A model generated the notes under the pieces. That model worked only from the letters and a program-made list of their open reading frames with translations. It ran no database searches and was not told the DNA's origin. Source: Acinetobacter sp. TGL-Y2 (GTDB lineage: Bacteria; Pseudomonadota; Gammaproteobacteria; Pseudomonadales; Moraxellaceae). Taken from it: a DNA stretch of 64,000 bases. Below, piece after piece: positions 29,047 through 39,877 of this stretch. The DNA lies in contig NZ_CP015110.1 of NCBI RefSeq assembly GCF_001612555.1, forward strand, positions 2,852,001 to 2,916,000, given 5' to 3'. Position numbers and translations under genes: made by a program. Positions within the stretch are counted from its first letter, which is position 1. Each line of letters opens with the position of its first letter.

Positions 29047-31005
29047 TTAAGGTGTACTACGAGTGGGAATGGTCGGCATACGGCTCTCAATCGCTTGTGG
29101 CCCTTGCCCTAACAGCACCCCATAATGTGCAGCATTTGCCATCACTTTTTTGACATAATCTCGTGTTTCATGCAATGGAATAGATTCAGTGTATTGATCG
29201 GATGCAATACTTTGAAACTCAGGTTGCCAACGGCGTGCACGATTTGGCCCTGCATTATAGCCAGCCGTCGCTAAAACCGGATTTCCACTGAGTTGATTTT
29301 GAATCATAGACAAATAATACGTGCCGTAGCGAATATTCATATTGGTATTGGTCAGCGCGGCTGGATTATAGGTTTCCCCCATTTTCTGCGCCACAAGTTT
29401 TGCGGTGTTGGGCATAATCTGCATTAAACCGCCAGCACCTACATGCGAACGCGCTGCACTGACAAATCGGCTTTCTTGGCGCATTAAACCGTAGGCCCAA
29501 GAAGGATCGATGCCGACATTACGACTGTGACTCACCACCAGACTTTGATGTGGGGTCGCATAGCGGTAGGCATAGTTGTGTTTATTGGTGGTGCGTTCAG
29601 CTGCATAAATAGCACGATCATACCACCCCATATCTGTGGCACGTTTGGCCGCTGCAAGCAGTAGACCATCATCTTTTTTTAAATACGCTTGGCGCACAGC
29701 CCAGTTCCATTCACGATTGATATAGCTGTCGGACGCATTAATATTTTTTAAAGCAAATGCACGGCGAAAATGAATGTCTTGATTTAAACGTTGCAAATCA
29801 TTCGAGCTTGGCTCTGAGCGATCTTGTGCTTCGTTATAACGAATGCCTAAATGATCTTTGGCCAACAAGTTGTGGTATTCATCTCCTGAGGCAGCCAAAC
29901 GCTGATAAATACTTTTGGCTGCTTGCTTAGAGGCGTGATCTGCACGCTTTTCTGAAGCACGCGCCAACCAATATTGCCAGCGGTCTTCTTGCTTTTGGGT
30001 CACGCTCATACTGTCTATGGCACGAATCACGCTTTCCCAACTGCCAAAACGTACCGCTTGACGGGCATAGATTTCAGCTTCTTCAGGACTAAAAGGCACC
30101 CCATAACTGGCATCAAAACTATTTAACACTTCGCGGTTAAAGTTATTCTTCATCACCGTGGTACCACCAATATAACCCACGGTACGGTATAAGTATTTCA
30201 CTACATCTGCAGGTACACCCTGTGCAAGCTTGGGTACAGTTTGTAATGCTGAAGTGAGATCTGTGTCTGCTGCGCGTCCGAGTGCAAAAATCAAATACGC
30301 ATAATCGACGGTATTATTCTTGGGTGCAGACCATAAGTAATTTAGAGGATTGGCTTGAATCTGATTGAGCTGCGCCAAAGATAGATTGATCCCAATGGTT
30401 TGTGCCGTAGCAAGCGCTTGACCTGACTGCCCTGCACGAAGCTGAGCATACATGCGTTGTTGACGGTCCGTGGTGGTCAAAAGCGGACTCGATAGCATAA
30501 GACGCCCTAGACCGCTACATGACTCTGGCTGAGCATCGGTTTTGAGCCACACATCTTTATACTCTGCATAGACCAGGGTATCGCCTGTTTTGGCACGCAC
30601 TTGTGCGACAGCACAGCTTTCCGCTTCATCAGCATTGGTCACATATTGAAGTACCGGTTGTGCATTTGCAAAATCTGCTTGTTTGACTTTTTCTTCGACA
30701 TAATCTGCCGACAGTTTTTCTGCCATTGCCGATTGTGGATAGCGCTGCGCGAACGCCGTAATGCTGCTTACTGGTTGAAAACCTAAATTATTGTTAAGTC
30801 CCCAATATTCAGGGTAGTAGCCCAAAGCATCATTTTGCATGGCCACGCGATATTGTTCTAGTTGTGACACATTTCCGCTATTTGCAACGCGTAAAGCATC
30901 ATGAAATTGCTCTTCGGCAGCATAAGCCGTAGGCCAGCCGACCAAAGCCAAGATGGCCACTAAAAAGGGTTTTGCTTGCGTTTGCTTCAAGGTTTTTTTT
31001 AACAC
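29047..31005 (-). CDS. slt: Soluble lytic murein transglycosylase (Slt70 type)
   Basis: Cleaves the glycan strands of peptidoglycan in the periplasm, forming 1,6-anhydro-MurNAc ends. A 652-residue protein with a signal peptide (ending AYA near residue 29) and a long helical superhelix region. The C-terminal catalytic domain has the catalytic Glu511 (QESRF), GAGGLMQIMP and AGYNAGPNRARRW motifs. Full length compared with E. coli Slt70. The RNase T2-like gene follows 38 bases downstream and may be cotranscribed. Confidence 0.94.
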   Translation of the reverse strand: MLKKTLKQTQAKPFLVAILALVGWPTAYAAEEQFHDALRVANSGNVSQLEQYRVAMQNDALGYYPEYWGLNNNLGFQPVSSITAFAQRYPQSAMAEKLSADYVEEKVKQADFANAQPVLQYVTNADEAESCAVAQVRAKTGDTLVYAEYKDVWLKTDAQPESCSGLGRLMLSSPLLTTTDRQQRMYAQLRAGQSGQALATAQTIGINLSLAQLNQIQANPLNYLWSAPKNNTVDYAYLIFALGRAADTDLTSALQTVPKLAQGVPADVVKYLYRTVGYIGGTTVMKNNFNREVLNSFDASYGVPFSPEEAEIYARQAVRFGSWESVIRAIDSMSVTQKQEDRWQYWLARASEKRADHASKQAAKSIYQRLAASGDEYHNLLAKDHLGIRYNEAQDRSEPSSNDLQRLNQDIHFRRAFALKNINASDSYINREWNWAVRQAYLKKDDGLLLAAAKRATDMGWYDRAIYAAERTTNKHNYAYRYATPHQSLVVSHSRNVGIDPSWAYGLMRQESRFVSAARSHVGAGGLMQIMPNTAKLVAQKMGETYNPAALTNTNMNIRYGTYYLSMIQNQLSGNPVLATAGYNAGPNRARRWQPEFQSIASDQYTESIPLHETRDYVKKVMANAAHYGVLLGQGPQAIESRMPTIPTRSTP

Positions 31006-31321
31006 GCGTTTACTCTCAACTCTTTTTGTCTATCGCTAGTACAATTAATCTGCATCTTTCTCTGTTTTTAAGAGCGTTGCAATATTTAATTGCATTCTAA
31101 TTAGTCTAATGCACAGGTTCTGTTCTGTTATGTAAATTGCTGATTCATCTCTATTATTTTAAAGCACTTTTCTCATGATTATCTTGAGCATTTCTATGTG
31201 ATTTATTTCTTCATTGTCACGCCCTAAATGCTGTAAAATGTGTGGCTTTTACTGAGTCAAGTTTCATTTTTGGCTCTGCTCATTCGCTTTATATTCCCCC
31301 TTTAATAGGATAGGAGCCTTC
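31006..31321. promoter_or_regulatory. Divergent promoter region between slt and miaB
   Basis: AT-rich, with no gene. A TAAAAT hexamer at 31234-31239 could be a -10 for miaB, but no -35 at normal spacing is evident. AATAGGATAGGAGCC before the ATG contains the miaB ribosome-binding site. Confidence 0.45.
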
Positions 31322-32779
31322 ATGACGGTTCAAACCTTCATTCCAAATAGTGCCCAAGCTGCCTCAGAAAACACTGTTACCCAGCCACAGCACACCCCAG
31401 CCATCGATGGCACAGTCAAAAAACTGTACATTGAAACGCAAGGGTGTCAGATGAATGAGTATGACAGTCATCGTATGGCCGATCTTTTGGGTGACTCACA
31501 TGGCTATGTGCTGACCAAAGATCCCAAAGAAGCAGATATTCTCCTGATGAATACCTGCTCTATTCGTGAAAAAGCTCAAGAAAAAGTATTCTCTGAACTG
31601 GGTCGCTGGCGTAAGCTGAAAGAAAAAAATCCAGATTTGGTGATTGGTGTTGGTGGTTGTGTGGCATCGCAAGAAGGCGATAACATTCAAAAACGCGCAC
31701 CTTATGTCGACATGGTTTTTGGTCCGCAGACCCTGCATCGTTTACCACAAATGCTCGATCAGCATTCTGAACAAATTGAAAAACCGAAAAAAGACAAAAT
31801 CAAATTGGTGGATATTTCTTTCCCTGATATTGAAAAATTCGATTTTTTACCTGAACCGCGTGTTGAAGGTTATAAAGCCTTTGTTTCGATCATGGAAGGT
31901 TGTTCCAAATACTGTTCTTTCTGCGTAGTGCCTTACACCCGCGGTGAAGAAGTCTCCCGTCCTTTAGATGATGTCTTGGCTGAAATTGCAGGCTTGGCAG
32001 AGAAAGGCGTGCGTGAAATTGCGCTTTTAGGTCAAAACGTCAATGGTTACCGCGGTGAAACCTTTGAAGGTGAAATCTGTACTTTTGCAGACTTACTTCG
32101 TTTGGTGGCAGAAATTCCGGGTATTGGTCGTCTGCGCTATACCACCTCTCATCCGCTTGAATTTAATGATGATTTGATTCAGTGCTACCGTGACCTACCG
32201 CAAATGGTCTCACACCTGCATTTGCCAGTGCAAAGTGGCTCAAATGACGTCCTTCAGGCCATGAAGCGTAACCACACCATTGATGTGTATATCGATAAAA
32301 TTGCACGTTTACGTCAAGTCCGTCCAGATATGCATTTGTCTTCAGATTTCATTATTGGTTTCCCCGGTGAAACCGATGCGCACTTTGAAGAAACCTATCA
32401 GTTTATTCAAGATTTAGACTTTGATCATTCCTACAGTTTTATCTATTCAAAACGTCCAGGGACACCTGCCTCTGAATTACCAGATACCACACCTGAAGAG
32501 GTGAAAAAAGAACGTTTGGCCAAAGTTCAAAAATGGATTAAACGCTCAAGTATCGATAAAACAGACGCAATGCTCGGTACCATTCAACGTGTCTTGATTG
32601 AGAAAGTTTCGGACAAAGATCCGAATTTATTGGTCGGTACAGCAGACAATACACGTTATGTAACATTTATTGGTGACGCGTCTTGGGTTGGACGCTTTGC
32701 AGAGATTGAGATTACAGAGATTAAGACCCTCAATTTAGTTTATGGAGAACTCTTGAATCTTGAGCCTGACGTGGCGTAA
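31322..32779 (+). CDS. miaB: tRNA-2-methylthio-N6-isopentenyladenosine synthase
   Basis: Radical-SAM enzyme that adds a methylthio group to i6A37 of tRNAs reading codons that start with U. The N-terminal UPF0004 domain supplies three cluster cysteines ([29 protein letters not shown]). The radical SAM motif is CSKYCSFC and the C-terminal TRAM domain follows. At 485 residues it has an N-terminal extension of about 30 residues. It heads the conserved miaB-phoH-ybeY gene set. Confidence 0.97.
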   Translation: MTVQTFIPNSAQAASENTVTQPQHTPAIDGTVKKLYIETQGCQMNEYDSHRMADLLGDSHGYVLTKDPKEADILLMNTCSIREKAQEKVFSELGRWRKLKEKNPDLVIGVGGCVASQEGDNIQKRAPYVDMVFGPQTLHRLPQMLDQHSEQIEKPKKDKIKLVDISFPDIEKFDFLPEPRVEGYKAFVSIMEGCSKYCSFCVVPYTRGEEVSRPLDDVLAEIAGLAEKGVREIALLGQNVNGYRGETFEGEICTFADLLRLVAEIPGIGRLRYTTSHPLEFNDDLIQCYRDLPQMVSHLHLPVQSGSNDVLQAMKRNHTIDVYIDKIARLRQVRPDMHLSSDFIIGFPGETDAHFEETYQFIQDLDFDHSYSFIYSKRPGTPASELPDTTPEEVKKERLAKVQKWIKRSSIDKTDAMLGTIQRVLIEKVSDKDPNLLVGTADNTRYVTFIGDASWVGRFAEIEITEIKTLNLVYGELLNLEPDVA

Positions 32780-32818
32780 TGTAAGGGTATAGATTTTACT
32801 TTTACAAAAGGATATCTC

Positions 32819-33907
32819 TTGACTGCAGCGATTAGACGTACAGTGGCTTTTCCAGGCATTTCAATGGACCGTTTACAAAGCATGCTCGGTGCTTATAACG
32901 GTCACTTGAAACAAATTGAACAACGTTTAGATGTAAAAATAGACCACCGTGGCGATAGTTTTTATATCGATGGTGGAATAGATGAAGTTGAGCGTGCAGA
33001 AATTCTGCTGCAACAGCTCCATGCTGAAGCAGAAGTCTCTCAACAAATCAGTGCAGATGTGATTCATTTAATGATTCAAGGCAGTCAAACTGACCGCGAA
33101 CTTCAAACGGATCCTGATCAAGAACATACGGGCTTAGAGGATGTTTGGCTGCAAACACGCAAAGGCCGTATTAACCCACGTGGCGCAAACCAAAAGCGTT
33201 ATGTACAACATATTTTAAACAGTGATATTTCATTCGGCATTGGTCCTGCAGGAACGGGTAAAACCTATCTTGCTGTGGCCGCTGCCGTTGATATGCTTGA
33301 ACGTAATGAAATTCAGCGGATTTTACTGGTTCGACCTGCGGTTGAAGCCGGTGAGAAACTCGGTTTCTTGCCGGGTGACTTAAGCCAAAAAATTGATCCT
33401 TATCTCAGACCGCTTTATGATGCTTTGTATGAAATGCTCGGCTTTGAAAAAGTCGCCAAACTGATTGAGCGTCAAGTGATTGAAGTTGCGCCCCTTGCCT
33501 ATATGCGTGGTCGTACTCTCAATCATTCTTTTGTGATTTTAGATGAAGCCCAAAACACCACACCTGAACAGATGAAGATGTTCCTGACTCGTTTAGGTTT
33601 TGGTTCACGTGCCGTAATCACTGGGGACGTGACACAGGTCGATTTACCCCGTGGTCAACAATCTGGTCTTGCGCATGCTTTGCGTGTGATTGAGAAAATC
33701 AAAGAAATTCATATTACCCGCTTCCATTCTCGTGATGTGGTCAGACATCAGCTGGTACAGAAAATTGTCGAAGCCTACGAAGGATGGGATAGCGAACATC
33801 ACCGTTTGAGTGCTGAAGGTCGTGCAGAGCGTAAAGCACGACAAGATGCGCTGATTCATGAAAATGACTCTGCAGCCGATGCACAGCATCAAGCAGAAAC
33901 CCAGTAA
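32819..33907 (+). CDS. ybeZ: PhoH-like ATPase (YbeZ)
   Basis: A 362-residue PhoH-family P-loop ATPase found next to ybeY in most gammaproteobacteria and thought to act with it in RNA/ribosome metabolism. Walker A is GPAGTGKT, Walker B is FVILDEAQN, and VRPAVEAGEKLGFLPGD is the family signature. A small N-terminal RNA-binding-like region precedes it. The start is TTG, preceded by AAAGGATA at the right spacing; the next in-frame ATG would delete conserved sequence. Confidence 0.94.
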   Translation: MTAAIRRTVAFPGISMDRLQSMLGAYNGHLKQIEQRLDVKIDHRGDSFYIDGGIDEVERAEILLQQLHAEAEVSQQISADVIHLMIQGSQTDRELQTDPDQEHTGLEDVWLQTRKGRINPRGANQKRYVQHILNSDISFGIGPAGTGKTYLAVAAAVDMLERNEIQRILLVRPAVEAGEKLGFLPGDLSQKIDPYLRPLYDALYEMLGFEKVAKLIERQVIEVAPLAYMRGRTLNHSFVILDEAQNTTPEQMKMFLTRLGFGSRAVITGDVTQVDLPRGQQSGLAHALRVIEKIKEIHITRFHSRDVVRHQLVQKIVEAYEGWDSEHHRLSAEGRAERKARQDALIHENDSAADAQHQAETQ

Positions 33908-33924
33908 ATATTTAAGGACAAGTC

Positions 33925-34410
33925 TTGAAACTTAGCCTCTCGTTGCAACAATCGTTTGAAGCACCTTCTTTGGTGCTCAAACGTGCTTATGTTAAAAAAG
34001 TTGTTGAAACCACTTTACGCCATATAGACACACAAAGTGACTGTGAAGTCGGTATTGCCTGCGTGGATATAAACGAAAGTCATAAACTGAATTTGGAATA
34101 TCGTGGCAAAGATAAACCCACCAATGTGCTGTCGTTCCCCAGTGAAATCCCCGATGAAATGGCGGCAGTTTTAGAATCTTTTCCACTCGGTGATCTGGTG
34201 ATTTGTATTCCTGTCGTATTACAAGAAGCTGAAGAACAAGGCAAAGTTCCTCTGACTCACTTCACGCATATGCTGGTCCATGGCACGTTGCATCTCATGG
34301 GCTACGATCATGAAACTTCAGATGAAGATGCGGAAGAGATGGAAGCCATTGAAATTGAGATTTTAGCCAAGCTTGGATTAGATAATCCATATACGGTTCA
34401 AGAACATTAG
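33925..34410 (+). CDS. ybeY: Endoribonuclease YbeY
   Basis: Metal-dependent RNase involved in 16S 3'-end maturation and ribosome quality control. The 161-residue protein has the zinc-binding motif [11 protein letters not shown] (H-x3-H-x5-H) and upstream [18 protein letters not shown], both diagnostic. The start codon is TTG with AAGGACA before it. The gap to phoH is only 17 bases. The corC and lnt genes that often follow ybeY are absent here. Confidence 0.96.
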   Translation: MKLSLSLQQSFEAPSLVLKRAYVKKVVETTLRHIDTQSDCEVGIACVDINESHKLNLEYRGKDKPTNVLSFPSEIPDEMAAVLESFPLGDLVICIPVVLQEAEEQGKVPLTHFTHMLVHGTLHLMGYDHETSDEDAEEMEAIEIEILAKLGLDNPYTVQEH

Positions 34411-34699
34411 CCAAGAGATAAACCTTCAGGAAATCTGATTAGATTTCCTGATTGATTTGCAATGACAGCCAGACAATCTTTGATCAAATTTTCATGTTTA
34501 GGTTGTTCTCACTTTAAAGTCGTAGGGTTCAAAGTTCCTGTGATTTAAAGTATCTGTTCTTGAAAATCACCTATTCTAAAAATGGGAAGTATCTCAAAAT
34601 TGGCAAATACTTTCGTTTTAAAAAATCTCAACTATCCAGCTTGATTAGATTTACCTATACTTAAAACCTCCACCCCATAAAAGCAATAACAAAGACATC

Positions 34700-35803
34700 A
34701 TGTTTGATCGCCTATTGACCGAGTTTTTAGAAGCCTTAAGACGCAGTATATTTCTGAGCATCGGTGCGCCTGAAAATCATGATTTAAATTGGGATGTGTT
34801 GGCAGCGAAACTACTGAGTAAGCTCGTCATTATTGTGGTTTTGATTGTGCTGTTTTGGTTGCTCAGCCGTGGACTACGTAAGCTGATCCAATTGATTGCC
34901 AAACGCATTCATGCCAATCCAATTATCATTAATGTGCTTAACAATTCGATTCATTTCTTCTGGCTATTGGCGTCGAGCATTACCGTACTTTCGCAATTTG
35001 GCCTGTCTGAAAAATATCTTCAAGCGGTGTCTAGGGCAGCCATTGTTTCACTAATTTTTTATGTGATTTGGATGCTCTTTACCAAACTGACCATGCGCTT
35101 TTTGGATCAGTTCTATATTGATGACTCACTCAAGCAATTGCTACGTAATATTATTTCGGTGTTGCTGGTGATCTTTGGCATCGCTGCCATCATGGCGCAG
35201 TTTGGCTTTAATATTATTTCGATCATGGCAGGTCTTGGGATTGTCGGGATTGCGGTCAGTTTTGCTGCTCAGTCGACCCTGTCCAATTTTATCGCTGGGA
35301 TTACCATTTTGATCGAGCGCCCTTTTCATATTGGCGACTGGGTGCGGATCAATAAATTCGAAGGTAAAATCACCCAAATTTTACTGCGAACCACGCATAT
35401 CCGTAACCGTGACAACTTGCTGATCATCATCCCCAACTCGACTGTTGCCAATGCGGAAGTCACCAATTTGACCGCGCATGAGCGCATGCGATTTGAGAGT
35501 TATTGCCGTATTTCATTACAAGAAGATGTAGAAAAAGCTCGCCAAGCCATTTTGGCACGCTTAGATTTAGAAGAGGAATATTTAAAACAACCTGCACCGA
35601 GTGTGGATGTCAGTCAGTTTGCTGAGTCTGGTATTGTATTGATCGTACGCTATTGGCTTGAACCTTATCAGATGGAACGCTTACCACGCATTCAAGAAAA
35701 ACTTCTGGAACACGTCAAAGAAGCACTTCGAGATGCTGAGATTGATGTGCCTTTCCCACATATTAAATTATTGACCGATCAATTTAGAAATGAGGTTAAA
35801 TAA
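34700..35803 (+). CDS. Small-conductance mechanosensitive channel (MscS family)
   Basis: Releases solutes on sudden osmotic downshock. A 367-residue protein with about four N-terminal membrane helices. The pore-lining TM3 is rich in Gly and Ala (IMAGLGIVGIAVSFAAQSTLSNFIAGI), and RPFHIGDWVRI begins the cytosolic beta domain. It is larger than classic MscS (286 residues) because of extra N-terminal helices and a C-terminal cage segment. The upstream 289 bases carry no gene. The stop overlaps the start of the ABM gene by one base (TAATG). Confidence 0.9.
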   Translation: MFDRLLTEFLEALRRSIFLSIGAPENHDLNWDVLAAKLLSKLVIIVVLIVLFWLLSRGLRKLIQLIAKRIHANPIIINVLNNSIHFFWLLASSITVLSQFGLSEKYLQAVSRAAIVSLIFYVIWMLFTKLTMRFLDQFYIDDSLKQLLRNIISVLLVIFGIAAIMAQFGFNIISIMAGLGIVGIAVSFAAQSTLSNFIAGITILIERPFHIGDWVRINKFEGKITQILLRTTHIRNRDNLLIIIPNSTVANAEVTNLTAHERMRFESYCRISLQEDVEKARQAILARLDLEEEYLKQPAPSVDVSQFAESGIVLIVRYWLEPYQMERLPRIQEKLLEHVKEALRDAEIDVPFPHIKLLTDQFRNEVK

Positions 35804-36105
35804 TGCTTCTGTCTGCACGATTCGTGGTGATTTTTAAAGCCAAAATAAAAGCCTTAGATCCAAGTTATTTTCAAATGGCTCAAAGTCTAAGAGAAAAAGC
35901 CTTGAGCCAATTTAACTGTCAAAAATTCGAAGCTATTTCAGAAAATGGTTTTGAAGTAGCGCTGTCTTATTGGCATTCATTCGAGGACATTCAAGCTTGG
36001 CATCAGGATGCTGATCATAAAGTGGCTCAAGCAATTGGAAAAGTAAAATGGTATCAGAGCTTTAGCGTAGAGATTTGTGAAATTCAAAAATCTTACAGCA
36101 GCTAA
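35803..36105 (+). CDS. ABM-domain protein (antibiotic biosynthesis monooxygenase-like)
   Basis: A 100-residue dimeric ferredoxin-like fold of the ABM superfamily. VVIFKAKIKALDPSYF starts it, and ALSYWHSFEDIQAWHQDADHKVAQAIGKVKWYQSF is the typical central part with the conserved W-H-x-D-x-H segment. Members include quinol monooxygenases, haem-degrading enzymes and proteins of unknown role; this one is not assignable further. Start overlaps the mscS stop, so translation is coupled. Confidence 0.8.
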   Translation: MLLSARFVVIFKAKIKALDPSYFQMAQSLREKALSQFNCQKFEAISENGFEVALSYWHSFEDIQAWHQDADHKVAQAIGKVKWYQSFSVEICEIQKSYSS

Positions 36106-36266
36106 TCGGCACAGATTTATTCACCGGCTCATTTGCACACGCTTATTTTCAAAACCAGGATAATAATAAGCTTAGTTATTCAGAGGAATTTACTACTGCA
36201 TGTATATCAAGCTTAGTTCATCCGAGTGAGCAACCATAGCTATTCATCTGGCTAATGAATATCAGA

Positions 36267-37148
36267 CTAGCGAACTTCAAACTCTGCATCCGCAGGATCA
36301 AACTTCCATGTTCGAATAATACGAAGCTCTGAAATATCTTTCATCTTAGTATCAAATACACCAAACGGCGCACCTTTACGCACGGAGTTTTTCGCTGCTT
36401 CATCCAAAATAGAATATCCTGAACTTTCAATCAAACGAATCGCACGAATACCCCCATTTTGATTTAAAATCACCATCAAGCGTACTTCGCCTGCCAAACG
36501 CTGTTGCTTGGCTTGTTCTGGATAATAACGATTGCCATAGACTTCAACTTTTTCACGAAATTTATCGAGGTAGCCTGCCGAGGCATCTTGCTTGGCGTGT
36601 ACTCCATCCACCGTTTTAATTTTTTGTTGGCGACTAAAGTTTTGCTGCTTCTTTAAATATTGTGCCTCTAAACTTGCCACCATGGCTGCTTTGGCTTGGA
36701 ATTGACTGTTGAGTTCTTCCATGGCTTTTTTACGTTCACTCAGTTCCGTCTGCTTTTGCCAGCTGAGCACTGTCATTAAAACCTTCTCTTCAAACTTCAG
36801 TTCACGCTTTTGCTGAATTTGCTCCAGTGCTTGAAGCTGCTGCTCCCCTGCACTGAGATCATCGGCTTGCGCGGGCATATCCGATGACATACGATGCGCT
36901 TCTCGAAAAGTACCACTTCCTTTCTGGTCATCTTGCGCCAAAAAGTCAGCCGCTTGAATTTTTTCCGTGCTTGGACGTAAAGTCACTGCAATGTCTTTAC
37001 TAGCGGTATCGTGTTCTTGAGGCATCGCGAATTGCAATGACAAAAAGATCAGGTGCACAATAACCGCAGTTGAAACCGCCATCACAAACAGTGGATCTTG
37101 CCACCACTGATGAAACTGCTTTGGAACAGCAATCATTTTTTTAATCAT
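36267..37148 (-). CDS. TonB-like periplasm-spanning protein with C-terminal TonB domain
   Basis: A 293-residue protein with a short cytosolic start, one membrane helix (VMAVSTAVIVHLIFLSLQF), a Lys/Gln/Glu-rich helical spacer and a C-terminal TonB-like domain. In that domain YPEQAKQQRLAGEVRLMVILNQNG and LIESSGYSILDEAA are typical. It could transfer energy to a TonB-dependent receptor or be a TonB/TolA-like structural protein. No exbB or exbD lies in the window. The frame is open to a GTG at 37169, but the ATG at 37148 seems better. Confidence 0.8.
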   Translation of the reverse strand: MIKKMIAVPKQFHQWWQDPLFVMAVSTAVIVHLIFLSLQFAMPQEHDTASKDIAVTLRPSTEKIQAADFLAQDDQKGSGTFREAHRMSSDMPAQADDLSAGEQQLQALEQIQQKRELKFEEKVLMTVLSWQKQTELSERKKAMEELNSQFQAKAAMVASLEAQYLKKQQNFSRQQKIKTVDGVHAKQDASAGYLDKFREKVEVYGNRYYPEQAKQQRLAGEVRLMVILNQNGGIRAIRLIESSGYSILDEAAKNSVRKGAPFGVFDTKMKDISELRIIRTWKFDPADAEFEVR

Positions 37149-37380
37149 GACATTAATCCGACAAAACACCCCGAGCGAAATTTTAAAATACGCTAAAATA
37201 GGTCGACTCTTACATTTAGCAAGTTTTTAGTGATGTACTTAATACATTAAGAATCATAATTTTAGATCTATGAAAATGGTGCATTGAATTTTGCTAAACT
37301 GCAATCTTTAAGCTTGTAATTTTAAAATAAATAGACAAGATAACTGCTGAATTAAATTCAGATATTAGGGAATTCTTCTT

Positions 37381-38061
37381 ATGCCAACGTTATTTTCAAA
37401 TATCGCTAAACAGTTCCGTAAGGTCTATCAAAAGGCCGAGGGATTTATTGAGGAAGAGCGTGAATTTCCCATTTCTCAAGTATTCCTCAATGCAACATTT
37501 AAGCGTTTTGTCACAGATAACGTGCAACTCCTTGAAGATCTCCACGCAGACGTACATGACGATTGGCTGCGTCTATATGCCACCATTAATGTCAAAGGTC
37601 TGTATACCACGGTTTCTGTGGATTTAAAGCTGATTCAAATGGAATTAAACAAAGACATCCAATTGATTGTCTTTGAACAAATTAGCAATACCCAAGTGAT
37701 TGAAGCAAAATTCCAAACCTGGTGGATGAAAATTGCCTTTAATTCGGCTTTATTTTTCTATCAAAAAGTTTTGCGTAAAGACCCTCTGGGCATGCTACTG
37801 CAAAAATTTGAAGTTCTGACGGTCAAAGATGAATTGCTGCATTTGGATTTAAATCGTTGGTTAGGTGACAATCGCTCAATTACCGACACATTGAATAAAG
37901 TCCATATCAATCATGCTGAACTTCGTGAAACCGAATTGGTGGTCATGGGCAATGTCAATTTGATGGCGTTGTTCAAAAAAGTCAATCAATCTGATTTTGA
38001 TGCTAAAGATGAAGAAGCACTTGACGATAAAGTCAGTCCGATCAAACAAAAAGAAGCCTAA
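37381..38061 (+). CDS. Uncharacterised conserved protein
   Basis: A 226-residue protein not recognised. No signal peptide. A short amphipathic start (FSNIAKQFRKVYQKAEGF) is followed by a mixed alpha/beta domain with regular strands (DWLRLYATINVKGLYTTVSVDLKLIQMEL and WWMKIAFNSALFFYQKVL). It ends in an acidic/lysine tail. The pattern of paired strands suggests a lipid- or membrane-associated fold, but this is a guess. It stands alone between the divergent TonB-like gene and a DUF3108 gene. Confidence 0.6.
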   Translation: MPTLFSNIAKQFRKVYQKAEGFIEEEREFPISQVFLNATFKRFVTDNVQLLEDLHADVHDDWLRLYATINVKGLYTTVSVDLKLIQMELNKDIQLIVFEQISNTQVIEAKFQTWWMKIAFNSALFFYQKVLRKDPLGMLLQKFEVLTVKDELLHLDLNRWLGDNRSITDTLNKVHINHAELRETELVVMGNVNLMALFKKVNQSDFDAKDEEALDDKVSPIKQKEA

Positions 38062-38189
38062 TCATTTTTTCCATCCACCTTGTGATACATAAATTCACAT
38101 AATCTGTGCAAATCTTGATTTTTCCTCCCATATTTGACGGCATAATTCTTTTAACGCTCTAAAGCAACATTTTCCAAAGGACATATTCT

Positions 38190-38903
38190 ATGGCAGTTCT
38201 GCAGTTGAAAACCTTAAGTCTTATTGCAGGCGTGACTAGCGCTGTATTACTGACGGGCTATTCAAGTCAAACGCTTGCCATGAGTCCATTCCAAGCCAGC
38301 TATCAATTTGCCTACAATGGTAAAAACCTAGGTTCTGCGACGCGTACACTGTCTCAATCTGGCAACAATTGGTCTTATGTGTTTGTGGCAAAAGCCGGGG
38401 GGCTTGCCTCTGCCACTGAAACCAGTAAATTCAGCATGAATAACAATCAAATTGTGTCGAGTAGTTTTAGCCGTACCAGCAAAGTCTTGGTGCATAACAA
38501 CACCATGAGCATTAAATTCAACCCTGCGGCGAAAACCATCACCACCAGTAAAGATAAAGAGAATAGATCCTTTGCTTGGAAAGCTGGGGTGTTGGATGAA
38601 TTAAACGCAGAATTACAAATCCGTGAAGATCTAAAAGGCTCAGGTTTAAAATCTAATTATTTATTGGCAGATGCCAATGAAATTGAGTCACGTAAGTTCA
38701 TCAAACAAGGCTCAGAAAAAATCAAAACCAACTACGGCACCTTTGATACCGTTAAAGTGGTCATGAAACATGATAAGCCGGGTCGGGAAACCATTTTCTG
38801 GTTAGCGCCTAAACTGGACTATCTGCCAGTCAAGGTCACCCATCAAGATAAGAAGTCTTCTTATGGATTATTGTTGACCAGCTACAAGGGAATGAGTAAA
38901 TAA
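38190..38903 (+). CDS. Exported DUF3108 protein
   Basis: A 237-residue periplasmic protein with a signal peptide (about residues 1-30). The DUF3108 pattern is clear: FQASYQFAYNGKNLGSATRTL at the start, FDTVKVVMKH in the centre and FWLAPKLDYLPVKVTH near the end. DUF3108 proteins are beta-rich and of unknown role in the envelope. The AAAGGA ribosome-binding site precedes the ATG. xpt follows 82 bases downstream. Confidence 0.82.
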   Translation: MAVLQLKTLSLIAGVTSAVLLTGYSSQTLAMSPFQASYQFAYNGKNLGSATRTLSQSGNNWSYVFVAKAGGLASATETSKFSMNNNQIVSSSFSRTSKVLVHNNTMSIKFNPAAKTITTSKDKENRSFAWKAGVLDELNAELQIREDLKGSGLKSNYLLADANEIESRKFIKQGSEKIKTNYGTFDTVKVVMKHDKPGRETIFWLAPKLDYLPVKVTHQDKKSSYGLLLTSYKGMSK

Positions 38904-38940
38904 GGCAATTATTACTTGCTTTTTTGCAGATGCTTTTTAA

Positions 38941-39561
<621 letters not shown>

Positions 39562-39574
39562 GCTTACACACTAT

Positions 39575-39607
39575 AAAAGAGAGCGTACTTTGGCGCTCTT
39601 TTTTATG
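39575..39607 (+). terminator. Terminator after xpt
   Basis: AAAAGAGAGCG-tactttgg-CGCTCTTTTTT is followed by T-run and lies 15 bases past the xpt stop. Confidence 0.8.
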
Positions 39608-39877
39608 CCTCAAATAAAGGGCTTGAGAAAATAATGCCTGCATAGCCTATTCATTTTCAAAGCGAGTTTCACGTTACAAGCCATATCAATATTTATCTAA
39701 ACAATTCAGTTAAAATCAATTTATAAGGTCCGATTGAAGATTTTATTTCCATATATCTTCATGACTATACTGAAACTGAAAATTGACAAAAACAATTGCC
39801 CACGAAGCCTAGAATGTGATTGATGAAAAGCGTTTAAGCACGACATCACCCATACATTAAGCCATGGAATTAAATTG

